A model generated the notes under the pieces. That model ran no database searches. It was not told where the DNA came from and was given only the letters and a program-made list of their open reading frames with translations. The translations under genes and the position numbers were made by a program. A stretch of 64,000 nucleotides of DNA from Nectonema munidae (lineage: Eukaryota > Nematomorpha > Nectonematoida > Nectonematidae), in assembly GCA_030549495.1 (NCBI GenBank), contig JAUIRK010000988.1, positions 124,001-188,000 of the forward strand, written 5' to 3'. Shown here in pieces: positions 24,454-35,419 of this stretch. Each line of letters opens with the position of its first letter. Positions within the stretch are counted from its first letter, which is position 1.

Positions 24454-25241
24454 AGCAATATGCTATCATAGTTTTGGTTTAGGTCACTTGCAGCACTCGG
24501 ACATGGTTGCAGAACTCTGTTGTCTTATTGAGCTTCTTTCTCTCCTCTCTTCCTCTTACACTTTGACTTATTCTTTTTTAGTTGTGCCTAATTTTATATG
24601 TTAGAAGTATGTGAGACCCCTAACCGATGGCTTCTATATAGAAGTGAACATCTACCATTGTGATGTAGTGTGTAATTTCCTGCCGTTGGATACATAAAAT
24701 CATTCTCAAGCATATTGATGCTTTTAAAGACAGTGAGTGTATAGTCAGATAGTATTATCATTTATCATTCTTGTTTATAGAATCTTCCAGACATTTGTGT
24801 TTAGATTTAAAACGTGTTTAAGTATTTGAAGCATTGAAATTCTATGCGCGTTTTTTAAAGTGCACTAGAATTATTAATTTTGACCTGTGATAAGGGTTAA
24901 TTTCTTCTTCTTCCTTGCTTACTCCTGAGAAAAAAAGAAACTAACCTCTTATCGTGGGTTAAAATTAATGATTCAATTCAAATGGATTTAAATCGAAGCC
25001 AACCTTAAACGATAAAAGGTTAAATGGTATTTAAATTCTAAACTAGTGGGATAGTTATTAATTTCATCTATCTAACAGATCATCTATCTAAACAGAAATT
25101 AATTTGCAAGTGACTTAAAAATATTCAAAATGTTTACAATCATTCGATTCAAGTGGATTAAAAAAATAAAACAAGTAAATATGGATTTTTTAATACGACT
25201 TTAACAAAAACAAAATACTTTATGATTATAAAATCGCTCAC
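24454..25241. other. Region after the satellite, no gene seen
   Basis: Less repetitive, moderately AT-rich DNA. Frames that cross the satellite border have no support. The only structure is the imperfect hairpin at 24872-24968. Confidence 0.4.
24872..24968. repeat. Imperfect inverted repeat, ~32-base arms
   Basis: TAATTTTGACCTGTGATAAG on the left pairs with CTTATCGTGGGTTAAAATTA on the right, around a loop of about 35 bases with CTTCTTCTTCCTTGC. A small MITE or simple inverted duplication is likely. Confidence 0.55.
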
Positions 25242-25346
25242 CTTGTCTTTTAGTGTAACATTTTCCTACAGTCGGTGGTATAAATGCACCTGCTAACATC
25301 AGTTTTGAACCTTCTTTAATAATTTCCAATTTTTGAATTTCTATTT
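25242..25346 (-). CDS. Isolated exon of an unidentified gene, phase 1-1
   Basis: The minus strand shows an acceptor (CATTTTTAG), an open 105-base exon, and a strong donor (GTGAGC). In the only frame that stays open it encodes pieces such as IEIQKLEIIKEGSKLMLAG and AFIPPTVGKCYTKRQ, about 34 residues with one cysteine. Both borders are phase 1, as in the EGF-like exons at 30062-30369 on the same strand, and the last of those also ends in phase 1. It may be a downstream exon of that gene about 4.7 kb away, or belong to another gene. I do not recognise the family. Confidence 0.45.
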
Positions 25347-25349
25347 CTA

Positions 25350-27085
25350 AAAATGAATTTCAAAATTATTTAAGAAAAGTTGTATTGTGTTATATAATAG
25401 CGTGTTTGCTGACTTATTTCATTCCTTTCTCCCCCTTATCAACTTTCAACATTCTGATTGCGTGTTATCTGCCTATATATGTATACAAATTGGGTCTACT
25501 TCGTTTTTACGCATAATAATTTAAAGTTCATATGATTTAGCAAGTATGAAACATTGACGATGAATTGATCGTTTTGGAATTAGTCATAGAAGTAATATTG
25601 AAAAAATCGAATTAATTGAAAAGTAAAATATAAACAATTTATATTAACTTTGTGAAAAAAAACAAAATATATCTTTTTCAAAAATGGAATATAAATATTA
25701 TACTAAAAGATAATGATATAAGGAAAAGTTTACAAAATTGTAAAAAAGTGTCATCTCAATCTTGAATCTTTATTGGAAAGTATGATATTGAACTTAGGGA
25801 ACTACTATACACTAAAAAAGAGTAGTACTTCAGATGCGTACAATAATGTGAGTAAATAGTCCTTGTGTGATAGAAGTACTACACTGCATATGCATTCATT
25901 CTCAAAGCTTTAAAACAGGGAAGGGAAACATGTCGCATGTTGGGCATCAACTGTGGTATTTTACGATCTTTCATTTTTTATCTTTACTATGTTTCAGATG
26001 CTCGAAATGAAATGTCTGAAGATTTCGTAAAATCTCTTTTTGAGAAGAGGAATAATTTGGAAAAAGACGGCAGAATATCCCAGTATTCGTGAAAATCCAC
26101 AACGATGATTTCCTCCTTTTCCTAAGCATAGTGTTAGGAAGTCTTCCTTCGTACTTGGCTAAAATGAACACTTCGCTTATAACACCCTTTATAAACGAGA
26201 ACTTGGAGGACCAATTGAAGAACCGTTGTGTTAGAACGCTGTATGAAAAGCTTTACTACTCGTAAAGCTCTAAAAGCGTAAAGTATCCACTCGTCTGTAT
26301 TGCATATTTAAAAATGTTATATTTTCCTTGTCTATACAACTGTTCTTTTCTATACAAATTGTATTTCTTTACTTAGAACTTGAATGATTTACGTACAATT
26401 CATTTCAACATCAACTCACATTTGATCAATCATACCAACTCAACTAAATCGCTCTTGTTTGACTACCAACTCTCCTCACTAGTGCATCTACTTTGCTATA
26501 TCTATCGACTTCTATTTGAAATTATACAAAAAAATGGTGTTTAAAGAACTAAAAACTTAATAAATAACGAAAAAACTAACGAATCAGATAAAAACAAACT
26601 TTATAACTCACAAAGTAGCGAACCAGCTGAAATCCAAACGCGCAAAAAGATAGGTGGGCAGCATTTCGCAAAATTTTCCAAGACTTAAATTTAAACTGTG
26701 GATTTTTTTTGAATTCTGACAATGCATTTGCACTCAATGAAACTTGTAGAGTAAAGTGCTGCTTCTAGAGTAGGTATACAATCAAAACTTTTTAGCCTTG
26801 AAAACAGTCAAAATACGATTCAAATCTAAGTATAGTCATGATTGAGCCTTTAATTAAGTTTATGTTGATATAGGGAGGGGTAATTATATATGTTTGAAAT
26901 GAGTTAACTTTTTTTAAAAATGGGATATTAAATTACCTGAAAACATTGATTCCAAATTTAAATATAAAAAAAAATTATCTAGTTTACACATCAAAATTTC
27001 AATTTGAAAAAACGAATTTTGACATTATGTCCTATTTCAATTTGATTTTAATTAATCGAAGGTATATCATGTTTTTTTCTCTTCC
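25350..27085. other. Long AT-rich stretch, only weak coding hints
   Basis: No confident gene. Around 25995-26270 the plus strand has short open pieces such as NEMSEDFVKSLFEKRNNLEK and later NTSLITPFINENLEDQ, separated by stops. They could be a decayed gene, but I do not recognise them. Confidence 0.35.
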
Positions 27086-27090
27086 CACAG

Positions 27091-27183
27091 ATGTTTAAAA
27101 CCTACAGTTTATCGGTATCCATTTACCCTTTATCTACCAGTCAAATCAGTCGTCGTTATTCAATTTCTATTGATTTCAATTAA
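27091..27183 (+). CDS. Possible short terminal exon
   Basis: A strong-looking acceptor (TTTTTCTCTTCCCACAG) is followed directly by an open frame of 30 codons, starting MFKTYSLSVSIYPLSTSQ and ending SIDFN and a stop. The polypyrimidine tract is better than the AT background would give by chance, but the peptide has no known motif and no upstream exon was found. Confidence 0.22.
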   Translation: MFKTYSLSVSIYPLSTSQISRRYSISIDFN

Positions 27184-27689
27184 AAACTGGACATTGTCTG
27201 TGGTCCATTTTTGTGCTATTAAACGTATTTTTTTGGAGATAAGGCATCTGTTGAAACAAAAATAAGATAATAAAAATTTTCAATTGATGAATAATTTCAT
27301 TCTAAGAACTTGAAAATTTTAACTTTTAAATGAATGCATTCCTAAAAAACCAAACACATCTATACAAAAAATGTATAAAAAATTACGCAAGTTTCCTGTG
27401 TATTTTAAATCATATTCCACTTTTGGTTCTAAAGAAGACGAAACTTTGCAATTTAAACACGACAACTGAAATATCTTTTCTGTTATCGATATATTCTTTG
27501 AAGTTGTCCCTGCTTTTTTTATATATCGTTTTCTTTCACATTTTCCATTTTTTACCAATTCAGTCCATGTATTCTAATGGGCTGAATTAATAAAAAAATT
27601 GGAAGATGTCAGTATTGAACTAAGGAACGATTTGGATCCAAATCGTTCCTTAGTTCAATACTGACATTTTCCATTTTTCATTTTCCAGA

Positions 27690-27900
27690 GGAGAAGATGG
27701 AATTTAGAAATGAAGGAGAAGACATTTTCAAATTTATCGTTATCAAAGATTTCCATTCAGGTCATAATAAAATCATGCAAATTTCTTCTGATTAATTTTT
27801 GTCATTTTTAGTTAAAAAAACTCAATTTTTAATAGAAAGATTGCGTTTTATATGGCGTGAGAATCGTAAATTCCAAAATCTTTTTCGAAGTAATAATATG
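27690..27900 (+). pseudogene. Unidentified coding-like piece in the left arm of the inverted duplication
   Basis: After an acceptor-like TTTTCCAG comes an open piece (EKMEFRNEGEDIFKF, VIKDFHS), a possible 50-base intron (GTCATAAT to TTTTTAG), then KKTQFLIERLRFIWRENRK and FQNLFRSNNMASS. The frame fails after that in this arm. Basic residues are frequent. I do not recognise the family; chance or an old transposon protein are both possible. Confidence 0.3.
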
Positions 27901-28192
27901 GCATCATCAAAATCATTATCTTACACTCGGAATTTTTAACACCTTCTGAATTGGAATTTTTGATTTATAAAACTTCTTATGACGATTTCGTTCCAAGTAA
28001 AGTGTTTTTTTCGATTAACTAGTTATAATATCATTATTACTTCATTTCAGGTATGAATATGACAGATATATACCATATCATTTTATGCCAAAATATCCTT
28101 AAACTATAATGTTTCTTGTTACACTCGCGGTGGTAAGATATCATAGGCTTTGTTTTACTTTATTTTATATCCTAAAAAATTATATATTGTTA

Positions 28193-28530
28193 CTAGTTAA
28201 TCGAAAATAACACTTTACTTGAAACGAAATCGTCAGAAGAAGTTTTATAAGTCAATAATTCCAATTCACAAGGTGTTAAAAATTCAGAGTGTAAGATAAT
28301 CTTTTTTGATGATGCCATATTATTACTTCGAAAAAGATTTTGGAATTTACGATTCTCACGCCATATAAAACGCAATCTTTCTATTAAAAATTGAGTTTTT
28401 TTAACTAAAAATGACAAAAATTAATCAGAAGAAATTTGCATGATTTTATTATGACCTGAATGGAAATCTTTGATAACGGTAAATTTGAAAATGTCTTCTC
28501 CTTCATTTCTAAATTCCATCTTCTCCTCTG
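28193..28530 (-). CDS. Unidentified coding-like piece in the right arm (better preserved copy)
   Basis: The reverse-oriented copy of the piece at 27690-27900, open for longer. After FLVKKTQFLIERLRFIWREN and NRKFQNLFRSNNMASSKK it continues with EFLTPCELELLTYKTSSDD and ends SSKVLFSIN. The upstream piece on the minus strand includes EFRNEGEDIFKF. It is charged, has one cysteine, no signal peptide and no membrane segment. That the frame stays open here but not in the sister arm could mean selection or chance. Function unknown. Confidence 0.3.
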
Positions 28531-28865
28531 GAAAATGAAAAATGGAAAATGTCAGTATTGAACTAAGGAACGATTTGGGTCCAAATCGTTCCTTAGTTCA
28601 ATACTGACATCTTCCAATTTTTTTATTAATTCAGCCCATTAGAATACATGAGCTGAATTGGTAAAAAATGGAAAATGTGAAAGAAAACGATATATAAAAA
28701 AAGCAGGGACAACTTCAAAGAATATATCGATGACAGAAAAGATATTCCAGTTGTCGTGTTTAAATTGCAAATTTTTCCGTCTTATTTAAAAACAAAAGTG
28801 GAAAATGATTAGCTTCAGATCGAAAGCGAATTTGGATTGAGCCGTTGGGAAATGTCAGTATTGAA

Positions 28866-29206
28866 CTAAGGAACGATTTGGAATTCTCAGATATCGCTAA
28901 ATTTTGGAAAATTGATCAGGAGAAAAGCGAGAAGAAAGTCTTACGTTGGCATTTGTAATTCACGCGTGCAATGCCAGAGTCACACATACAAAAATACTCA
29001 TAATTGTCGTAATCTTTTATATCTTTTGTGTTTCCGTTGCAGGTCTCTGAAAATAAAAATAAAAGATACACCAAACATATGGAAAACGCGTCAAAGACGT
29101 GTGAGAAAGACAACTTTCGAACTCGCTGTCAACGGACCCACCGACCTTGCTCTTCTTTCGTCCGAGAAACGCAATAAAATGACACTGTCGAAAGCATTCG
29201 AAAATT
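28866..29206 (+). CDS. Unidentified basic protein fragment
   Basis: Base composition is clearly less AT-rich than the neighbours, and an open frame runs from the end of the half-palindrome to a stop at 29206. An uninterrupted reading gives about 110 residues, with ARRKSYVGICNSRVQCQ early and PNIWKTRQRRVRKTTFELAV and TDLALLSSEKRNKM late. A good acceptor (TTTCCGTTGCAG) at about 29041 suggests instead a two-exon reading in which FWKIDQEKSEKKVLRWHL, ending at a weak GTAATT donor, joins the late part. The C-terminal part is strongly basic. I do not recognise it; a transposon-derived DNA-binding tail is one guess. Confidence 0.35.
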
Positions 29207-30061
29207 AGCGAGTTATAGTTTTATTCATTAATCTTATTAGGGTTGCAGACTTTTACTGCATGAAGTTCTTCTCTTTTTCCCTTGTCTAACTAGATTAAAA
29301 TTTAAAAATACTTTATTGTCAAATTTAGTATAGATAAAATAAAAGTTATACTTTTGAATACTTTACTCTTGTCAAACTTTAATAGATAACGTAGAACACT
29401 CTGATATTTGGTTATGATAGCGCAAGAATCAGATTTTTACACAATTGTCTCCCCATTTGAATATTGTATCACAAGTAAGACATTCAACATAAAAAAGTAT
29501 GCAATGGTGCTACCCTTATACTAAAGGAAATACAGAGCCATATTTGTTGTTTATACAAAGCGTATTTTATGCCGGTCAATATTCTATAACGTTTTTTAAA
29601 TATAACATTTTCTGTGTATTTAATTTGATTCGTTTTAAAATAAAGTTTACTCCGTCAAGGATGTTATTTAATAACAATGGAGAGACATGAGTGTAAAATT
29701 CTTGTGTAGATCAGTTTTTAATGACTCTATCGTATGGAGGTATTGGCATCGGGTTGAACGTTGCATCATTCAAATATAATTAATTATTTGTTTTACTAAT
29801 GTTTAGAGAAGTCAACTTTATCACATATATTAGACTAAAAATACCTCATCTCAAATATGCATTCTTCATCATCTTTAACTTGTAAAATATATTTTAAAAA
29901 ATGAAGTTTTTTAATGATTTTGCCTCGGCGCTAAATAATAACCTGCGATCACTTCAAAATTATGTAGAATGGGAAAATTTTTGTTTGTTTTTACTAAATT
30001 GTCCGAGCAAACAAATTTAAAAAGGTTAGATTTTTGAAAATGTATTTTATAAATAAGATAC
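29207..30061. other. AT-rich region, nothing recognised
   Basis: Short frames only, no splice-supported exon and no repeat copy elsewhere in the window. By position it would be intron or 3' flank of the EGF-like exons on the minus strand. Confidence 0.4.
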
Positions 30062-30560
30062 CTAGGCAATAGGTCGTCTTGTAACGGTAATCAAGAGAGC
30101 AGTAACATTCAAATACACGGATTGTTCGATGACAATGGGAATGTACTTCACACGGTCGATAGGCAGGAGATGGACAGAAACCTAAATTAATTAAATTAAA
30201 TTAGGAATAAAAAAGCTTATTTTCTAGTTACGTATGCAAGTTCTTTCATGATATGAATAATATGCATATTCTCCTTTGCAATAGCAAGCAAATCCTGTTT
30301 TTGTTTCCACACACTCTGAACCTCCTGAGCACGTTGAATTTTGTGGCAAATATGTGCATAAATGATTCTCTAATTTTGAAAAAAAAATTGAAATCATTTT
30401 AGAGAATAAAATAACTTTGATAAAAAAGCAGCTTTATTTTTAATATTTGTCTTATTCTTTGCCAAGCTATGAGTAATATTTGAAGTGGTTGAAGTACTAC
30501 CATTCACTTTCAGTTTTCATAAGAATAATGACACATAAAAGTTGGCGACGTGAACGTATG
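30062..30560 (-). CDS. EGF-like repeat protein gene, partial, copy A
   Basis: Two clear minus-strand exons. Exon 30369-30232 encodes ENHLCTYLPQNSTCSGGSEC and then FACYCKGEYAYYSYHERTCI; exon 30181-30062 encodes FCPSPAYRPCEVHSHCHR and then FECYCSLDYRYKTTYCL. Each has six cysteines with the EGF pattern C-x6/8-C-x5-C-x8-C-x-C-x9/13-C. Both exons are phase 1 at both borders, with donors GTAACT and GTATCT and acceptors AAAATTAG and AATTTAG, and a 50-base intron between them. Upstream, 30510-30421 is open with a Ser/Thr/Asn-rich stretch (NGSTSTTSNITHSLAKNK) that has N-glycosylation sites, but its splice to the EGF exon does not give the right phase, so the true 5' exon is unsettled. The product should be extracellular. 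Downstream exons are probably missing or far away (25242-25346 fits by phase). Confidence 0.65.
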
Positions 30561-30865
30561 CAGAAGTTAGCGTATAAATTATAGGAGTGTGAGCATTGAA
30601 CTAACGAAATTTGTCTTAAGGAAGGTTGATCGGTTTTTAAAAGTAGGATGAAAACCTGTTCAGTCATAATAAATTCATAGACGGTAATAAATTTTCTGAC
30701 AGAATTAAATTCATTTTGCTAATTTTGCTTCTATATAACATTCATATGCTCAATCAACGAAACAAAGAGTAAATTGCTGACTAAGCATGCTAACTAAAAA
30801 CAAACTCGCTAAATGAGTAATTTAGTTACTCAATAACTTCTCATTCTCATTGTTGCTATCTTTAC
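30062..30865. repeat. Second segmental duplication, copy A
   Basis: Aligns in direct orientation with 42119-42868, with few substitutions and one 41-base gap. The right limit in copy B is the junction with the fossil element; the left limit in copy B falls exactly at the splice donor of the second EGF exon. Confidence 0.9.
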
Positions 30866-31158
30866 TAACACTTTATGTTTTACAAATCAAAATGATGGGA
30901 ATTTTGAACTGAATCATATGGTATTATTTTACTGCTACAATTCTTTGAAAAATTAATTAAATCTCAATCTTATGTTAAAATCTCGTTTTTGAAAAACTTA
31001 AAATTAAACAAACGACTTATCCTTAAAATTAATATGATCTCCTTTTAACACACAAATGTAATTTTTTGTCCATAACTTTGTGTCAATTATTATACTTTTT
31101 AACAATGAAGCAAGTATAAAAATGCCTTCATACTTCTACCCGCAATCTAATTATATAC
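30866..31158. other. AT-rich spacer, nothing recognised
   Basis: No gene or repeat seen between the duplicated EGF block and the CAGGGCCGG repeat. Confidence 0.35.
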
Positions 31159-32979
31159 AGGGCCGGTATTAGTGTTGGCGGGCTCTATACAAAATGGAAT
31201 GCGCAGGACCCAGTGTGGGTAGGTAAAAGACTAATAATGAGAAATAAGATTTAGGTAAAAAAAAAGATTTGTTTTATTACTTTTTCATCAACACAAAATA
31301 ACGATCAAAGTAACTTTACTTTGCGGACCTTGCCTTTAGCGAAGTCATATAATATATCATCAAAATGAAAAATATGAAGCACGGGGTCCACTGCGGCCGC
31401 ATAGGTTGTAGTGGCCTATAGAAGTATATAGGAATCATATAAAAAGCATTTGAAATCATTCAACGCTAATAAAAAGATATACGAATAGTCTTTTAACGAT
31501 ATTATATACCAATAGTAGAAGTATATACGAAGCCTTTGAATTGAAAGTCATTATCCTATTATGAAGATATACGAAATAATTTTAAAATTATGATTGACTA
31601 TAACTTTTTAATTACAAGTCTAAATTTATAATAATGAATATAAAAAAGTTCGTCTCTACGAGATTTTTAATTGTTTTCAATTAAAAATTGATCCGAATTA
31701 TTATTTGGATTTAAAGAATCAAAGATCTTTTATTGCAAAAATAACTTGGTATTATTAGAGATATTTACAATCTTATTACAGATTCGTAATCTACGCATTA
31801 AATAGGTCTAGAATCCGCTTTAAAAAGTTTAATTTTAAAAACAAAAAGGAAGATTTTTTGGGATTTGGCAAACTTCCGTTTCAAAACATCACTAGATATG
31901 ACAATTCTATTAACGGATTCGGTTTCATCGTAATTTATTCAGTCAGAAAAGACTTATTATGTAAAAATTTTATGAAAGTTTTAATTTTTTGCCGTTTTCA
32001 GGTACTAATGGATTGAAAACGATATTAGATTTGGAAAAATCATTGCTCTGTTGAAATCAGCTTGAAAAGTTATATAGGAATGATCTATCAAATTATACTT
32101 AGCTATGGGATTAATATGAAATATTCGAAAAAATCATCGTCTTCCAGATTGCTTGAAAATAATAAGTTTAAAATAATTTTTTTTTTACTGTGCAAATTGT
32201 CGGATGTGCAAAAATGTTACTTATTTTTATATCCGTAAGGTTAAATATTTTCTTCTTTGTGCAATATTTCGAAAAGTATAATAGATATAAATTGCAAATT
32301 CTTAAACGAGTTTAAAAAAATAATGTCTTAATTTTTTTAAATTGTCTATTAAAAAAGAATAAACATTATTTCTCAGTTATTTCGCATTTAAATCTTTTTT
32401 AATGGAAAACATTTTTTATTCTGAAAACTTAATGTTAATATATTTGATAATGATAGGGTTAAATTTAAAAGTAAAAATAAATAATAAATTACGAGAATGA
32501 AACTAATTTATGGTTTAGGTAATTTTTCATAATAAGGGTAATAAACCCAAATTTTTCCTAATCAATAACAAACTTTCGTGTGTTTTTAGGATATTACTCG
32601 GCTACCGGTGGGCTATTCGGGACCGAAGTTCAGATGAGAAAGAGGAGTAAACTTATCCATCAAAAAGGATTAAAACTTTTTCATTTATTATTTGAGATAT
32701 AGCGGATCATGATTCTAGACATGTTTAGACATTTATAGATCATATATATTCAGGAGATTGGCGTATAAGACAATCCTTGTTTGTCTATGTCAAAAAAAAA
32801 TTTTTATGATCATTTAGTCATTTTTTGGTACTCAGAGAAATAATCAATAACGTAATCAAAAATTGTATTAGAAGTATATACGAATAGTATTAAGAGCAGA
32901 GCAGGGCCTTATGCAAAATGGATTGCGCAGGACCCAGTGTGAATAGCGAAAAAGATTAAAACTGATAAGATTTTGAAAA
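31157..32979. repeat. Region framed by two direct copies of a CAGGGCC repeat
   Basis: ACAGGGCCGGTATTAG at 31157 and GCAGGGCCTTATGCAAAATG at 32901 both lead into GCGCAGGACCCAGTGTG and then a similar AT-rich sequence. Between them are scattered AGAAGTATATA(C/G)GAA units (31424, 31523, 32871) and a GC-rich spot around 31384-31410. The CAGGGCCGG end resembles hAT-type ends, but the two copies are direct, not inverted. No coding seen. Confidence 0.5.
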
Positions 32980-34148
32980 AAAGGTATTTGTTTTAAATAA
33001 CATTTTAACATTTACAAATGATTAGATTGGCTTATAGGTAACTGTTGTAAATAAAGTGTCTCACATCATAACTGGAATTTTGTAGATAAAGTGGTGCCTC
33101 ACAACATAGATTAAAAGCTCACAATTCACTGGCAATTTACAACTAACCCTCTAACCACAATCACTCTATTTCAATAGTATATAAGCCTTCACATTTCTTT
33201 ATCTTCGTTGAAAGTAAAGCCTACTTTTCTTTAAATAAATTTATTTCTTACTTTACAGTAAAAAACTCTAGTAATAGAATTTTTTAATAATTTATAAGTA
33301 GCTTTAAGTAATGAACAAACTTATGGAAAACGAACTGCCCAACAACTAATCACAATTGATTTAAAAAGTTACTTATCGGCTAAGCTAATTGACTTATTAA
33401 TGCATAAACAATGACTAAAAAATATGTCAATTCATTAACAAGTAAACAATTAAATACAAATTCATTCAACAATTTGTAAATTTATATAAAAAACAGCGCA
33501 GAGGTCTGGCAAAAAACCAGTTTTGATAGAAAAATCGTAAAATACTGAATAAACATTCTTAAAATAAAAATTTTTAAAAATAATGTATTGAAAGCACCAT
33601 TTCAAATTCTACACAAAAGTTGAAAACACTTAGTGGTATTATCTCAGGAAAATTCTCTCATTAGTTGAAAAGCTTGAAATACTTATCAAGCTTAGAATTT
33701 ATGGGTCTTTTCTTTTATTGTATTTTATTTTTCTTGAGTAATAAATTTTTGAACTCTTTTACTACTATTTATTTTGATGAAATGATATAAAAGTAAAGGA
33801 CGCATTTTGCATTGAATTTAATTAATTCGTTTCTTAGTGCATATCTTCTATCGGCTAGCGTCCGTCTGTTGTTGGAAACAACAAGTTTACATAATTATTA
33901 GCATACATAAACATCAAAACAGGTTTTAAAATCTTAGTAACTGTAGTGGCTTCATTGTATCAATAAATTTTTAAAGTTTTTGGCCTACAATATTTTTTCA
34001 AAATTAATATATTTTAAAAAATTTGAAAGTTTGTATTTATTATTTTCATATCCAAAGTAAATATTTTTTATTCATTTTTTTATTAAATAAAATTTCAGCT
34101 AAAATTTTCGGAGATAGAATTGATTGATTCTCGGTAAGATCACTTTAC

Positions 34149-34560
34149 TCAAGAACCGGTATTGTACCCTGGATTCAGAACAGGTGTTTACATAAAATAA
34201 AATTAAACTTTCATGTAAAAGTAAGAAGAGGGAAGATTTACTAATACAGACACCTCCACGCATTTGATAGCCAGGATCACAAGCAAGATAGAAGCTTTCC
34301 CCATTTTACACGCAGTATGAGTTAGCAACATCGAAAACAGATTTGGAATCGTTCATGGAACATTCATTCATTTCTGCAAAAATGACCAAATTAAAATTTG
34401 CTTATTTGGTCAGAGTAAGTCAACCACTTACCCTCACAATACGAGTTGTTTATTAAAATTTACATTAATAAACAACTCGTATTGTGAGGGTAAGTGGTTG
34501 ATTAAGTGGTAATTCCATTAAGCGCTGTTACTTTTTTAGGATGCTGCACAGCACACACAA
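34149..34560 (-). pseudogene. Decayed second copy of the small EGF-like gene
   Basis: Counterparts of exons 2-4 of the gene at 1170-2338. The promoter and signal-peptide exon are deleted. Exon 3 (34373-34243) reads MNECSMNDSKSVFDVANSYC and then meets a stop (GTG TAA). Exon 2 is overwritten by a 36-base perfect fold-back (34421-34456 and 34465-34500) that removes the ICPPE coding. The last exon keeps its stop position, as TGA. Losing the start region, a cysteine-bearing segment and the frame together make a functional product very unlikely. Confidence 0.85.
34421..34500. repeat. Perfect 36-base hairpin created by template switching in a pseudogene exon
   Basis: Arms 34421-34456 and 34465-34500 are exact reverse complements around an 8-base loop. 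The left arm is the normal exon 2/donor/intron sequence as in copy A; the right arm is the same sequence inverted and put in place of about 35 normal bases. Confidence 0.95.
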
Positions 34561-35419
34561 CTAAATAGCAATGAAGACATGAGCAAACAAATGAGGATTT
34601 TAGAAAGAATTATGTACCATAAGCCCAAAACCCGACATAACAGAAAAAGTAAAAAGGTAAATTTTGGGGTGGAATAAGGAAGAGAAAACTACAACACCTT
34701 TATTCCTCTTCAAGATCATTTTGAAAAATGAATTGTCATCAAAGAATGAAAAATAAAAATAGTCAATTTGAATACTTATTAAGCACACCAGGATGGAAAA
34801 TTGAAATATAAGAAAATCTCTGGATACGCATCTGGCCTTTGGAATATTATCTAAGAGCATATTTCTTATATCTTCAATTATTTTTCTGAAAAAGATTGAA
34901 TCAAACAATGTAAAAACCTTGCTGGATGTTTGTTAACTTTATTTAATTAATTTTGTAAAAAATTTACTTTCAGGGATGATGAAGTAAAATTTTCTTTATT
35001 TTTTAAAGTCATCTTTCAAAGGTTTAATGGCCGTTACTTTACAATTAGAGTCTAGATTATTACGATATAAACTATATCGTGAAAACGGTTTTGCTAAAGT
35101 CACATAAAAGTAAAAAGGTTGAAATCCTTTTCTTATATTCTGACAGGCTTACTATTTTACACTTTCCCAGATATGCACAAAACATATAATCATATGCCTT
35201 TTTTCCTAACGTTTTTTGGCCACATAAATTGAATTGAATAAAACAAATATTTTATTTTTTCTTACCTATCAATATTTTTGTGAAAAAATTTGACTTCATA
35301 GTTAAAAGTAATTATTGTAGAAAAATCAAGACTTTAATTAATAAACATATCAATAGTATTTAAAATAAAAATTTTAAAAATAAATTTACATAAATTTTTT
35401 CCACCTTATATATTTTACC

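Larger units (their letters stand above)
27405..28810. repeat. Inverted duplication with ~0.6-kb arms and nested palindromes
   Basis: Arm 27405-28025 is the reverse complement of 28195-28810, with a spacer of about 169 bases. Identity is high, with a few small differences. Each arm contains a ~60-base palindrome made of ATGTCAGTATTGAACTAAGG and its inverse around a GGATCC or GGGTCC centre (27607-27665 and about 28550-28608). A further single half lies at 28853-28882. The half-palindrome behaves like a transposon end placed head to head. Confidence 0.85.

Noticed and set aside
24365-24604. 79-residue frame crossing the end of the satellite
   Set aside because: It starts inside a satellite unit and has no splice or composition support.
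27330-27590. 86-residue hydrophobic plus-strand frame
   Set aside because: Most of it lies in the inverted duplication, the sister arm does not keep it open, and its Leu/Phe/Ile content is what AT-rich DNA gives by chance.
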